Below the pieces are notes generated by a model, which searched no databases, was not told the DNA's origin, and saw only the letters and a list, made by a program, of their open reading frames with translations. This document shows positions 35,682-45,031 of a stretch of 64,000 nt of DNA, one piece after another. The stretch covers positions 62,001 through 126,000 of the forward strand of contig NZ_SLXA01000006.1 in NCBI RefSeq assembly GCF_004340975.1. Direction: 5' to 3'. The translations under genes and the position numbers were made by a program. The stretch is from Frisingicoccus caecimuris. Lineage in GTDB: Bacteria; Bacillota; Clostridia; Lachnospirales; Lachnospiraceae. Numbering within the stretch: position 1 is the first letter of the stretch; every line of letters begins with the position of its first letter.

Positions 35682-38243
35682 CTATTTGTAATAACTATAG
35701 ATCACATTACCGGAGGATGCGATGCCGTCCACCGCCGAAGCCTGTTCATAGCTGACGACCGTACCATCTTTTGGATCCGCAATCGAAATATAACCGCTGG
35801 CATAACCCTCGGCGACACACCATGTACCCTCGCTGTTTTTAACAATCAATGGAACGCCTTCTGAAATCATCGTCAGAGCGTCATCGAGTCCAATTCCGGT
35901 CATATCGACCATATGGAAATCCGGGAAATTGGCCCGAAGGTTTTCAAACATATCATCACTGGCCAGTGTCGGCTCTCCACCCGTTTTTTCATATTTGAAA
36001 AGCCATTCAAGTACCGCCTGCTGCTGAGCCATCTGATCTTCCCCGGCCAGGGTGATCGCCTGTCCGCCCAGTTCCTTCTCTTCATAACGTACCGACGGCC
36101 GGCTGATCAGTCGCCCCTGATTATCCAGGACTTTACCATCATTAGATAAAGCTTCCTGATAAGCCTCCTTAAAGGTCGGATATTTCATCATATAATCATT
36201 TGTATATACAAAATATCCCGTGTATTCTTCTCCCTGAGTCTGGAATTCCATCCCCGTATTCCGATAAGATTCGATACCTCTGGCAAATAACACCACCGGC
36301 ATGGTATTACCGTATTCGTTGGTGACAAGCCATGTCTCACGTTTGCGCACATCGTCACGTACACTGTAGGCACTGATATTCTGACTATTATTTTCATTAT
36401 AGACGATATAATCTACCGGCAGGTCGGTCCCGCTATTATCACGCCGGTATATCTCAAGGAGGTTTCCTTCAATCTGCGCTCCGCTGATGTATCCGCCATC
36501 CACCTTATATTCTTTCAGTACATTCAATCCGCTATCAACAATATATAAAACATCCAGTCGTTCTTCATCAGCCGAATTTGCTTCACCGTAGACCAGATTT
36601 TCTCCAACCATGCCAATCAGCGCCATCCGCTGCCCTTTTAGCAAAATATTCTGAGTCTCACCGGTCTCCAGATCCCGCCACTCGATCTCCGTCACGGCGC
36701 CGGCCCCATTTCTGTGAGAAATGACAATACTCCGGCCATCTCCTGAAATGGCACAGTCTTCAGATTCTGCCTGTTCCAGCACCACATCTACTTTCTTCAT
36801 GATGATGTCAAACCGGTAAATTGTATCTTCCAGGCAAAGATAGAACATATCGTTTCCATCAATAAACGCCATCTTCTGGATTCCCCGGCTTAACATACTG
36901 AAACTCTTATCATACGGAATGAACAGAACTTCGGAGTAGGTACCATCCACCCGGTTATAGCGATTCACCGCAATACCGAAACGACCTTCGTTATCCCCGT
37001 TATACATATAACCATACACGGCAAAATATAAATCGCCGTTTTCTTCGGTCCGCAGCACTTTGACACCGTGATTCATATAGCTGGAATCCCTGCTGCCGGC
37101 CTGACTTCTCCGTTCAAAGTCAAAGGCCTGAGTTAAAATATTATCCCGGGTATTATATACCCACAGGCCGCCATCCGCCACAAAACTGATATACGTATTA
37201 TATTCCGTCGTATCCGCCGCCTGGGTCTCCTGACCGGTTTCTCCGGCCTGCGTCTCTTCCTCTTCCGGCTCTTCTTTGCCATAAACCTGGATATCCATCT
37301 TACTTTCGTCAATAATTCCAAGACGCATCCGGTTATTGTTAAAAGCAAAGGACTGCTCATCCAGCTTTTCTTCCATTGTTCTGGAATATCCGATCAGGCT
37401 CGCCGTACTTCCCGTACAAGATACCTCATAAAATTCTTTGACCATATAGTTATAATCATTACCACTGTCATCCCGGGCCTCGATCTCATAGGTGAGCTGG
37501 ATTTCTCCGGTCTGACTGTCCAGATTGACGATCGTCATATCCACATCTCCAACGACGGATGGATTTAAATCCCCCCAGGTGACCGTCTCGCTGTCTGACG
37601 AAATTGACACCTTCCGAAAATCATCACTGACCGCATCTGAGGAATACTGCAAATATTCGCCAATCCGTGACGACGACGTTTTCTCAAAAATTGCCGCATG
37701 GAAATCCGAAACAAACTGCAGTTTGTCAAAAGCCTGAAGATTATTTCCATAAACAACACGGGTATAATAATAGTAGGTGTTCCGACCGTCATCCTCTACT
37801 GTCAGATTCAGACAGTATTCTCTGCCCTCCTGCAAGTCTGCCGTAAAGGCAATCTCCGTCTGCCGCTGGCCTTCCACTCGCTGGATTTCCGGACATTCTC
37901 CCGTTTCAATCTCCTGACTGTTATTTTCATCCATCAGGGCATAGGAAATTTTCCGGGCATTCGTCACCGGCTCACTCATCTGAAGTGTAATGGTTTTGTT
38001 CGCAGAAACCGGCGTCACACTCAGACGCAGATAGGAAGCATTCATCTCCTGGACATAGGCATCCATTTCATTAATCCGCATGCCACTGTTTTTTACATAC
38101 AGCTTGATCAGCGACGTATCCCCCTGATTTCTTGACGGATGAATACGCTCATAATTGAGGACATGACTCGTCAGAAGCAGTGCCACAATAAAGGACACCA
38201 GATAAAACCCCGCTATAAATGCTATTTTTTTCTTATTCTTCAT
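35682..38243 (-). CDS. Large membrane-anchored extracellular protein of unknown function
   Basis: 853 residues. One N-terminal membrane segment (residues 8-28) is followed by an extracellular part. Residues about 45-330 look beta-rich. A Glu/Thr-rich linker lies near 325-345 (EEPEEEETQAGETGQETQ). A repeat-rich beta region follows (about 350-640, reading like a propeller: GGLWVYNTRDN, DGNDMFYLCLEDTIYRFD, SGDGRSIVISH). The last 110 residues resemble a C39/papain-like fold (GVPLIVKNSEGTWCVAEGYASGYISIADPKDG), but the expected catalytic Cys and His are not in place. The stop overlaps the... start side is coupled by 4 bp to the upstream methyltransferase gene. I do not recognise the family; a cell-surface structural or sensing role is possible. 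Confidence 0.7.
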   Translation of the reverse strand: MKNKKKIAFIAGFYLVSFIVALLLTSHVLNYERIHPSRNQGDTSLIKLYVKNSGMRINEMDAYVQEMNASYLRLSVTPVSANKTITLQMSEPVTNARKISYALMDENNSQEIETGECPEIQRVEGQRQTEIAFTADLQEGREYCLNLTVEDDGRNTYYYYTRVVYGNNLQAFDKLQFVSDFHAAIFEKTSSSRIGEYLQYSSDAVSDDFRKVSISSDSETVTWGDLNPSVVGDVDMTIVNLDSQTGEIQLTYEIEARDDSGNDYNYMVKEFYEVSCTGSTASLIGYSRTMEEKLDEQSFAFNNNRMRLGIIDESKMDIQVYGKEEPEEEETQAGETGQETQAADTTEYNTYISFVADGGLWVYNTRDNILTQAFDFERRSQAGSRDSSYMNHGVKVLRTEENGDLYFAVYGYMYNGDNEGRFGIAVNRYNRVDGTYSEVLFIPYDKSFSMLSRGIQKMAFIDGNDMFYLCLEDTIYRFDIIMKKVDVVLEQAESEDCAISGDGRSIVISHRNGAGAVTEIEWRDLETGETQNILLKGQRMALIGMVGENLVYGEANSADEERLDVLYIVDSGLNVLKEYKVDGGYISGAQIEGNLLEIYRRDNSGTDLPVDYIVYNENNSQNISAYSVRDDVRKRETWLVTNEYGNTMPVVLFARGIESYRNTGMEFQTQGEEYTGYFVYTNDYMMKYPTFKEAYQEALSNDGKVLDNQGRLISRPSVRYEEKELGGQAITLAGEDQMAQQQAVLEWLFKYEKTGGEPTLASDDMFENLRANFPDFHMVDMTGIGLDDALTMISEGVPLIVKNSEGTWCVAEGYASGYISIADPKDGTVVSYEQASAVDGIASSGNVIYSYYK

Positions 38244-39427
38244 ATCCTATTTCTTCCTTCTTCTAAATCCGAAAAGAGCAGACGGTACAAGGTCAGATTC
38301 CCATGGATGGCTTCCGCACAGGCTTCATAAGCCGCCAGTTCCTTCGAATCCCTTCCCCGGACTGGACCCGATTTTACCGCCCGGATCAAAATGTTCTTCG
38401 GCGTATGTTCCATATCAATAAATTCCAGCAGCTGAGTCCTGTAGCCCATCACTTCCAGCAGCTGCCCCCTTAGTCCATCTGTCATGAGTGCCGCCATCCG
38501 TTCCTTTAAAAGGCCATAATGCAGCACCGGAGCAAGTACATCATTTTTTATCTGTCCGTTCAGTTCATGCTGACAGCATGGCACGGACAAAATCACCTTA
38601 GCGTTCCACCGGATTGCTTTGTACAATGCATGATCCGTCGCCGTATCGCAGGCATGAAGCGTCACTACCATATCCACCGATTCAGCTCCCTCAAAATCCG
38701 CAATATCCCCATGGATAAATTCCAGCTTATCATAACCATACTTGTCCTTTAAATCATTACAATGCCGAATCACATCGGACTTTAAATCCAGACCAATCAT
38801 CTTGACCGAATAGCCCATTAAAATATTCAAATAATAATATATGGCAAAGGTGAGATAGGACTTGCCGCAGCCAAAGTCAATCATAGTCAGCGTCCGGTCC
38901 TTCGGCAACTCTGGCAATATATCCTGAATAAATTCCAGAAACCGGTTAATCTGTCGATATTTGTCATACTTCGAACGGACGATCTTCCCCTCTGCCGTCA
39001 TAACGCCCAAATCCACAAGAAAGGGCACCGGCGTTCCCTCAGGCAGAATATACATCTTTTTCCGATTATGCGCCAGGTCAGTCCTGTCTGTCTTCCGGCA
39101 CTCCGTCACCTTTCTCTCCTTCACCGTGATATTTCCCTTCTTGCCGGACAATATGGTATATTCCCGGTCTCCGGTGCGAATTTGAGTCTGTTTAAACTCA
39201 TTTTGGATCAGTTCCTGAGCCCATGCTTTTACCCGTCCCTCTTCAATATTTTTATGAAAAACCTGTGTTTTTGTATACTGGGCCGCCTGAAATACCAGTT
39301 GATCTTTGATGACGACCGGACGGACTTTGATTTTCTGAATCTCTCCGTTATTTTTCCGGTTACTGAGCGTCATATCCGATAATTCCCATGTCAAAGCGGT
39401 ATTTAAAATTTCATCTAATTGTTTCAT
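38240..39427 (-). CDS. METTL25-like SAM-dependent methyltransferase
   Basis: 395 residues. An N-terminal domain of about 170 residues is followed by a class I Rossmann domain with SAM motif MIDFGCGKSYLTFAIYYYL (about residues 184-202), MIGLDLKSDVIRHC and the acceptor-side sequence VVTLHACDTATD. Then comes ILSVPCCQHEL, a PCCQHEL motif typical of the METTL25/RRNAD1-like group. The target is unknown. The protein has no signal sequence and so is cytosolic. Its stop overlaps the start of the following anchored-protein gene by 4 bp. Confidence 0.85.
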   Translation of the reverse strand: MKQLDEILNTALTWELSDMTLSNRKNNGEIQKIKVRPVVIKDQLVFQAAQYTKTQVFHKNIEEGRVKAWAQELIQNEFKQTQIRTGDREYTILSGKKGNITVKERKVTECRKTDRTDLAHNRKKMYILPEGTPVPFLVDLGVMTAEGKIVRSKYDKYRQINRFLEFIQDILPELPKDRTLTMIDFGCGKSYLTFAIYYYLNILMGYSVKMIGLDLKSDVIRHCNDLKDKYGYDKLEFIHGDIADFEGAESVDMVVTLHACDTATDHALYKAIRWNAKVILSVPCCQHELNGQIKNDVLAPVLHYGLLKERMAALMTDGLRGQLLEVMGYRTQLLEFIDMEHTPKNILIRAVKSGPVRGRDSKELAAYEACAEAIHGNLTLYRLLFSDLEEGRNRI

Positions 39428-39476
39428 CGTTCAATCCTTTCCAAAGTATTGTACCATACCCATTCCGACTTCACAA

Positions 39477-39496
39477 GGGGCGGCAATTGCCGCCCC
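39477..39496. terminator. Perfect 20-bp GC-rich palindrome, possible terminator
   Basis: GGGGCGGCAATTGCCGCCCC lies 5 bp downstream (minus direction) of the 121-residue gene. The tail on the minus strand is only TTGTG, so termination would be weak. It could instead be an mRNA-end stabiliser. Confidence 0.5.
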
Positions 39497-39501
39497 GCGC
39501 C

Positions 39502-39867
39502 CTATCTTGGATAAAGTCTCTGTTTAAATTCTCTCCGTCGATTTCTTCGATAGCAAATTTCATCATAAAGCAAACTCATCAGCAGCGCCCGGCTCCAGTC
39601 CTCCGGCTCCGGCCGTCCGGCCCGGTCATAGGCCTTGTCAGCCATTCGTTCCATGGCAGTTGCATCCGGGTATTCATCATACATACAACTGCCGTCATAT
39701 TCTTCTTCATCACATACATCCTCCACCCAACGAAGCATCTCTCTGTTTTGTTTCGGGCATATTTTCTTCATATAGGCTCTGTCCTTCAGAAACAAATCTT
39801 CCTGCGTCCAGGGACTGTCGCCGAAAACATCATACAGATTCATTTGATGCAGATTTCGATAATCCAT
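39502..39867 (-). CDS. Small acidic conserved hypothetical protein
   Basis: 121 residues, soluble, rich in Asp/Glu/Arg/Tyr, beginning MDYRNLHQMNLYDVFGDSPW and ending in a basic tail (RRNRRREFKQRLYPR). Two cysteines (CPKQN, CDEEE) are present without a clear metal motif. No family is recognised. It sits alone, divergent from the VanY-like gene, and ends at the GC palindrome. Confidence 0.65.
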   Translation of the reverse strand: MDYRNLHQMNLYDVFGDSPWTQEDLFLKDRAYMKKICPKQNREMLRWVEDVCDEEEYDGSCMYDEYPDATAMERMADKAYDRAGRPEPEDWSRALLMSLLYDEICYRRNRRREFKQRLYPR

Positions 39868-39960
39868 ACGCGCCTCCCATCACTATTCATCCTTATGATA
39901 TGCTTATTTTTCCGGTATGGTTCCGCACCATCTCATTTTTTTTACATAAACTAATTTAAA

Positions 39961-40560
39961 ATGCCTCTGGTGACTTATTTCATGAATAATGATTATCTCG
40001 GTATTCTCGTCAACAAGACCCATTCTCTACCGGAAGATTATGTGCCTGCGGACCTGATTCCTGTAAATATCCCCTTTGCCCATGTCGGTGATGACTCCAG
40101 AAATTATATGCGGCGCCCGGCCGCCAGAGCACTGGAGACCATGTTTCGGGATGCGGAGGCTGCCGGACTACACCCCATCGGCGTTTCCGGTTTCCGTTCC
40201 TATGAACGTCAGAAAAACATTTACACCAGCAATCTGGCCGTTAAAGGTGAAATGCACACCTCCCTGTATTCTGCCAGACCCGGTCAGAGTGAACACCAAA
40301 CCGGGCTTGCCATGGATATTTCCTCCCCATCCGTCCAATCCGCCCTGACCGCCAATGTTGAAAATACGCCTGAGGGCAGGTGGCTGCGCCAAAATGCGGC
40401 CGCCTATGGCTTCACTCTCCGCTACCCGGCCGGGAAAGAGCATATCACCGGTTATGCTTATGAGCCCTGGCATTTCCGCTATGTAGGTAAAAATCTGGCT
40501 GCCTTTTTAAAAAAAGAGGGGCTGACTCTGGAAGAATACTATCAGCTTCTTGCATTATAA
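39961..40560 (+). CDS. VanY-like D-alanyl-D-alanine carboxypeptidase without signal peptide
   Basis: 199 residues. The M15B motif set is complete: SGFRSYERQKNIY, SARPGQSEHQTGLAMDIS (zinc His and Asp), EGRWLRQNAAAYGF, YPAGKEHITGYAYEPWHFRYVG (catalytic Glu, zinc His). The enzyme clips the terminal D-Ala from peptidoglycan stems or precursors. No signal or membrane segment precedes the domain, and an in-frame TAA lies two codons before the ATG. The ATG at 39961 has no good RBS; ATG 39982, with GGTGA 8 bp before it, is an alternative. So either the protein works in the cytosol or an upstream exported part has been lost. Confidence 0.85.
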   Translation: MPLVTYFMNNDYLGILVNKTHSLPEDYVPADLIPVNIPFAHVGDDSRNYMRRPAARALETMFRDAEAAGLHPIGVSGFRSYERQKNIYTSNLAVKGEMHTSLYSARPGQSEHQTGLAMDISSPSVQSALTANVENTPEGRWLRQNAAAYGFTLRYPAGKEHITGYAYEPWHFRYVGKNLAAFLKKEGLTLEEYYQLLAL

Positions 40561-40611
40561 TATGGAAATCGTGTATGATAGAAGGTAAGATTTTTACGTT
40601 GGAGGTAACTT

Positions 40612-42171
40612 ATGCAACAAAAGAAAATAACAAAACTCCGGCAGAGCGGAATTCTTGTACATCCCACATCTTTTCCAGGTCCCTATGGTATTGGCGACCT
40701 TGGAAAGGGTGCTTATGATTTTATCGACTTTTTAAAAGAAGCCGGCCAGACGCTCTGGCAATGTCTTCCTCTCGGACCTACTGGTTTCGGAGATTCCCCT
40801 TATCAGGCATTTTCCGCCTTTGCCGGCCAGCCCCTCATTATCAGTCCGGAAAAATTAATGGACTGGGAACTGTTGACAAAAGATGATCTGGCTGAAATTC
40901 CGGAATGGGATATGAGCCATGTGGACTATGGGACACTCATTCCATATAAGACCAGACTTTTAAAAAAGGCCTATACCCATTTTCAGCACACTCCGATCAT
41001 TCTGTTGCTGGATGAATTTCGGACCTTTTGTAAGAAAAACGAAGACTGGCTGACCGACTACGCTCTATTTATGGCCTTGAAGGATACTCACGACGGCAAA
41101 GCCTGGACTGAATGGGAACCGGAATATAAATCCCTCACAGCATCATCCAGAGCCGCTGCTCTGAAAGACCTGAAGGACACTATTGATTATTATCGTTTTG
41201 TCCAGTATATCTTTTTCAAACAGTGGGAAGAATTCAAAGCCTACGCCCACGCCAACGGCATCCAGATCATCGGCGATATACCGATTTTTGTCTCTCCTGA
41301 CAGTGCAGACGTCTGGGCCAATCAGGAATTATTCCTGTTGGACGACGAAGGCTATCCGACAGTCGTTGCCGGCGTACCTCCAGACTATTTCAGCACCACT
41401 GGTCAGCTCTGGGGCAATCCTCTCTATAACTGGGATGCGCACAAAAAAAGCCATTACCAATGGTGGATTCGCCGGATCCGTCACCAACTGAACCTGACAG
41501 ACCTTCTCCGTATCGACCATTTCCGTGGCTTTGAAGCTTATTGGGCCATTCCTTACGGCGAGGAAACAGCGATTAACGGTCAGTGGAAAAAGGGACCGGG
41601 AACTGACTTTTTTGACCATGTTCTTAAAGCCTTTAATGGTCCTCTGCCAATCATCGCCGAGGACCTTGGCGTTATCACTCCGGCTGTAGAGGCGCTCCGC
41701 GACAACTATGGGCTTCCGGGAATGCGGATTCTCCAATTTGCCTTTGCTGATATCCGGGACAATGATTATCTGCCTTATAACTATATCGAAAACTGTGTCT
41801 GCTACACAGGAACCCATGACAATGACACAACTCAGGGGTGGTATCGGCAGGCCTCTCCCGAATCTCAGGACAAGGTCAGACGCTATTTAAGCTGCGACGG
41901 CAGCAATGTTCACTGGGATTTTATCCGACTGGCCATGGGTTCGGTGGCCCGCTATGTCCTTTTCCCTATTCAGGATGTTTTAGGTCTCGACAGTTCCTGC
42001 CGCATGAATATGCCTGGGACATGCCAGGGAAACTGGTCATGGCGTTATTGTCAGGAACAGTTAAATCCGGGTACGGCTGCCTACCTTAAAGAACTGTCGG
42101 AGCTTTTCGGCCGTAACCAGTCTCCAGCGGAAACTGCTGACGATGAATCAGAGGAGGTTGATCTGTCATGA
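40612..42171 (+). CDS. malQ: 4-alpha-glucanotransferase (amylomaltase)
   Basis: 519 residues. GH77 motifs: RQSGILVHPTSFPGPYGIGD at the start, LPLGPTGFGDSPYQ, GDIPIFVSPDSADVW, LLRIDHFRGFEAYWAIP (nucleophile Asp), PIIAEDLGVITPAVEALR (acid/base Glu) and CYTGTHDNDTTQGW (Asp). It rearranges alpha-1,4-glucan chains in maltodextrin and glycogen use, in keeping with glgCD elsewhere in the window. RBS GGAGG. The last four bases overlap the plsC start. Confidence 0.97.
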   Translation: MQQKKITKLRQSGILVHPTSFPGPYGIGDLGKGAYDFIDFLKEAGQTLWQCLPLGPTGFGDSPYQAFSAFAGQPLIISPEKLMDWELLTKDDLAEIPEWDMSHVDYGTLIPYKTRLLKKAYTHFQHTPIILLLDEFRTFCKKNEDWLTDYALFMALKDTHDGKAWTEWEPEYKSLTASSRAAALKDLKDTIDYYRFVQYIFFKQWEEFKAYAHANGIQIIGDIPIFVSPDSADVWANQELFLLDDEGYPTVVAGVPPDYFSTTGQLWGNPLYNWDAHKKSHYQWWIRRIRHQLNLTDLLRIDHFRGFEAYWAIPYGEETAINGQWKKGPGTDFFDHVLKAFNGPLPIIAEDLGVITPAVEALRDNYGLPGMRILQFAFADIRDNDYLPYNYIENCVCYTGTHDNDTTQGWYRQASPESQDKVRRYLSCDGSNVHWDFIRLAMGSVARYVLFPIQDVLGLDSSCRMNMPGTCQGNWSWRYCQEQLNPGTAAYLKELSELFGRNQSPAETADDESEEVDLS

Positions 42172-42887
42172 TTCGTTTTTTGTGCATTATTTTATTTTTA
42201 CTGTTGTTTTCCATCATCAGTCTGCCTATGTACCTGATCGTCAATATCATTGGCCATTTCAGTCCAATGAAAAAGGCAAAGATTTCCCAGAGCTTCGTTG
42301 TCTGGGGCTTTAAAATGGTTCTTTTTGCCAGCGGCACCACTTTAAAGGCTGAGGGACAGGAAAATGTGCCAAAGGACACACCGGTTCTCTATGTGGCCAA
42401 CCACCGGAGCTACTATGATATTCCTACCTGCTATACGCTGGTAAAAAACAATACAGGCTTTGTTTCCAAAAAAGAAATGGAAAAGGTGCCTTGTATCAGC
42501 CGATGGATGCGTTATATCAACTGTCAGTTTCTGGACAGAGAAAATGTCCGTGAAGGTCTTAAAACCATCCTTAACTGCATCGAGCTGATCAAATCCGGTA
42601 CTTCCATATTCTTATTCCCGGAAGGTACCCGAAGCCTCAACGGTGAGATGATTCCTTTCAAAGAGGGCGGATTTAAAATCGCCACAAAAACCGGATGTCC
42701 CATCGTTCCGGTGGCAATCGAGAACACGGAAAATATTTTTGAAACGCATATTCCTAAGGTCAAACGACAGACCGTGTCTGTCCGTTTCGGCGCTCCGATT
42801 TTTGTGTCTGAATTGACTCCGGCAGAGAAAAAACGTCTCGGAACGACGGTTCAGGAACAAATTCGCACCATGCTTAATGAAAAATAA
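42168..42887 (+). CDS. plsC: 1-acyl-sn-glycerol-3-phosphate acyltransferase
   Basis: 239 residues, an N-terminal hydrophobic segment (residues 2-25), then the acyltransferase motifs NHRSYYDIP (HX4D, catalytic), FLDRENVREGL, FPEGTRS and GCPIVPVAI. It adds the second acyl chain to make phosphatidic acid at the membrane. Coupled to malQ by an ATGA overlap, which is a chance-looking functional pairing. Confidence 0.94.
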   Translation: MIRFLCIILFLLLFSIISLPMYLIVNIIGHFSPMKKAKISQSFVVWGFKMVLFASGTTLKAEGQENVPKDTPVLYVANHRSYYDIPTCYTLVKNNTGFVSKKEMEKVPCISRWMRYINCQFLDRENVREGLKTILNCIELIKSGTSIFLFPEGTRSLNGEMIPFKEGGFKIATKTGCPIVPVAIENTENIFETHIPKVKRQTVSVRFGAPIFVSELTPAEKKRLGTTVQEQIRTMLNEK

Positions 42888-42974
42888 TCCAAATTCTTTC
42901 ATTTTTACTATTCATTTTTAAACCAAAGCATGGTACAATTGACAAGGACTGAATTTTTAAGGAGGAAGCAGACG

Positions 42975-43445
42975 ATGATACCTGTTGCACTTTTGTCTAC
43001 ACCGGCCATAGTTCTGATTGTCGTCCTCGTGGTCTTAGTGGCTGCCCTGGCCTTTCTTACATTCTGGGGAAACAAGCAGCAGAAAAAAGCCGAAACTGCA
43101 CAGCAGCAGATTGAGGCTGCCGCACAGCCGATGACCATGCTGGTCATTGACAAGAAGAAAATGAAACTGACTGAATCTGGCCTGCCAAAAATTGTCATAG
43201 ATTCCACACCAAAGCTTTATCGACGCTCCAAAGTGCCGATTGTCAAAGCCAAGATTGGACCTAGAATTATGACCCTTATTGCCGACGAAAAAGTTTATGA
43301 CTTAATTCCTGTAAGACAGGAAGTAAAAGCGATGGTCAGCGGCATGTACATTTTAAGTGTCAAGAGCTTACGCGGCCCGGCATTGACAGCCCCGCCGAAA
43401 GTTGGATTTTTCCAGAGAATGAAAAATAAAATTTCTGGTAAATAA
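42975..43445 (+). CDS. Conserved membrane-anchored protein of unknown function
   Basis: 156 residues from ATG 42975 with AAGGAGG upstream. One N-terminal membrane helix (residues 9-31), then a short helical stalk (KQQKKAETAQQQIEAAAQ) and a small domain rich in Lys, Val and Ile, PVRQEVKAMVSGMYILSVKS. The stalk resembles YajC-like single-pass proteins but lacks YajC sequence. Function unknown. It ends at a terminator shared with the convergent cca gene. Confidence 0.72.
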   Translation: MIPVALLSTPAIVLIVVLVVLVAALAFLTFWGNKQQKKAETAQQQIEAAAQPMTMLVIDKKKMKLTESGLPKIVIDSTPKLYRRSKVPIVKAKIGPRIMTLIADEKVYDLIPVRQEVKAMVSGMYILSVKSLRGPALTAPPKVGFFQRMKNKISGK

Positions 43446-43446
43446 A

Positions 43447-43487
43447 AAATAAGATGGTATTGATTTTTTCGATACCATCTTATTTTT
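43447..43487. terminator. Bidirectional terminator
   Basis: AAGATGGTAT (43451-43460) pairs with ATACCATCTT (43472-43481), with an A-rich left and T-rich right flank. It serves both convergent genes. Confidence 0.88.
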
Positions 43488-43488
43488 A

Positions 43489-44859
43489 TTAATGTTCAAA
43501 GAAATATTCCTTTTCATCAAAAATCGTCGGGTCTGACTTCACACTGTCCGCAAGTTCGAGAAGCTTTTCCCTCTCATTCAGTTCCGGTTCATCAATCACC
43601 CGCTCCACCAGCCGTTCCAGAACGGCTCCGAGTATCGGTCCCTGAGGAATCCCGGCCTGAATCAGATCTCTTCCATTCACCGCCAGCATCTTCACGTGAA
43701 AGCAATCACCCCTTCGGATAATCTTCCGGTAAATAGCCTCTTTCTCAGCCAGCTGCCTCATCTTTTTCGGCACCACCACCGGATTTTTGGCGGATATATC
43801 CGCCCGCTGGACTTTAATAAAATCTTCAAAAATATCACTTCCCACACGATTTAGCGCCCGCCGTACACTGACGTCATTCGGAAGATATTTTAATCCATGC
43901 CATTTGACCAATCGATATACCTTTTCCAATGTATGATTGTCAAATTTAAGCCGCTTTAAAATCCTTCGGCACATCTCGGCACTGACCTCCGGATGTTTAT
44001 AAAAAATATCTCTGCCACCATCTGTTTTCTTCACAACAGGTTTGCCAAAATCGTGAAAAAGCATAGTCAGCCGAAGTGACGTGTCCGGCTCAATATTTTT
44101 TAACGCAAGCAGCGTATGCTCTTCCACATCATATATATGATTTGGCGTATGCTGTGCGACACCTACAATACGGTCGTACTCCGGTAAAATCACCCGGGTG
44201 ATACCAAGTCGGCAGGCCTCCCGAATATACTCCGGGTGCTTTGATATAAGCAGTTTGACCAACTCAACCCGAACGCGTTCCGCACTGACTTCCTTCAGGT
44301 CCTCTGCCTTTCCGGACATGGCCCGCCGGGTCGCTTCATCAATACAGAATCCAAGCTGAGCTGAAAAACGGATTGCCCGAAGAATTCTGAGGGCATCCTC
44401 ATTAAAACGCGCCTCCGGGTTGCCCACGCAACGAATGATCCCTTGTTTCAAATCTTCTATACCGTGAAATATATCCACCAACCCGGTCTCCGGATTATAG
44501 GCCATGGCATTGATCGTAAAGTCCCGCCGCTTCAAATCTTCTTCGAGACTGGCCGTAAATGTAACTTCCTTCGGATGCCGGTGATCTTCATAATCTCCAT
44601 CGACCCGGTACGTCGTCACCTCAAAGGATTCCCTGTCCATCAACACTGTTACCGTGCCGTGTTCTATCCCCGTATCTATCGTCCTTGGAAAAATGTGTTT
44701 GACCTGTTCCGGCCTCGCAGACGTAGTAATGTCCCAGTCCTCCGGCCGACGTCCCAAAATACTGTCTCGTACGCAGCCACCGACAGCATAAGCTTCAAAC
44801 CCATGATCCATCAGTTCCTTAATGACCATAGCCGCCTTTTCCGGAATATCCATTTTCAT
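43489..44859 (-). CDS. cca: CCA-adding enzyme / poly(A) polymerase-family nucleotidyltransferase with HD domain
   Basis: 456 residues from ATG 44859 (GGGGTGA upstream; a GTG 9 bp earlier is less likely). Nucleotidyltransferase head: AYAVGGCVRDSILGRRPEDWDITT with the DxD-type metal residues, TYRVDGDYEDHRHP, RRDFTINAMAYNP and NEDALRILRAIRFSAQLGF. A C-terminal HD phosphohydrolase-like part follows (TMLFHDFGKP). It adds or repairs the CCA end of tRNAs. This matters because the tRNA-Met in this window has no encoded CCA. Confidence 0.95.
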   Translation of the reverse strand: MKMDIPEKAAMVIKELMDHGFEAYAVGGCVRDSILGRRPEDWDITTSARPEQVKHIFPRTIDTGIEHGTVTVLMDRESFEVTTYRVDGDYEDHRHPKEVTFTASLEEDLKRRDFTINAMAYNPETGLVDIFHGIEDLKQGIIRCVGNPEARFNEDALRILRAIRFSAQLGFCIDEATRRAMSGKAEDLKEVSAERVRVELVKLLISKHPEYIREACRLGITRVILPEYDRIVGVAQHTPNHIYDVEEHTLLALKNIEPDTSLRLTMLFHDFGKPVVKKTDGGRDIFYKHPEVSAEMCRRILKRLKFDNHTLEKVYRLVKWHGLKYLPNDVSVRRALNRVGSDIFEDFIKVQRADISAKNPVVVPKKMRQLAEKEAIYRKIIRRGDCFHVKMLAVNGRDLIQAGIPQGPILGAVLERLVERVIDEPELNEREKLLELADSVKSDPTIFDEKEYFFEH

Positions 44860-44965
44860 CCGCTTCACCCCGCTCTAAAACAATCCTTTCCAGTATAAAA
44901 CTATTTTAACACTTCCTGACCATTCATGGAATACCCGATACGGACATTTGTCAAATATTTATCTA

Positions 44966-44994
44966 TTGAAGATTTCGCCTTTATCATATATAAT
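44966..44994 (+). promoter_or_regulatory. Promoter of the small two-TM protein gene
   Basis: TTGAAG (44966-44971), 17-bp spacer, TATAAT (44989-44994). Confidence 0.75.
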
Positions 44995-45031
44995 ATTACA
45001 TATTGTAACAAGAAAGTGGGTTTGATATATT

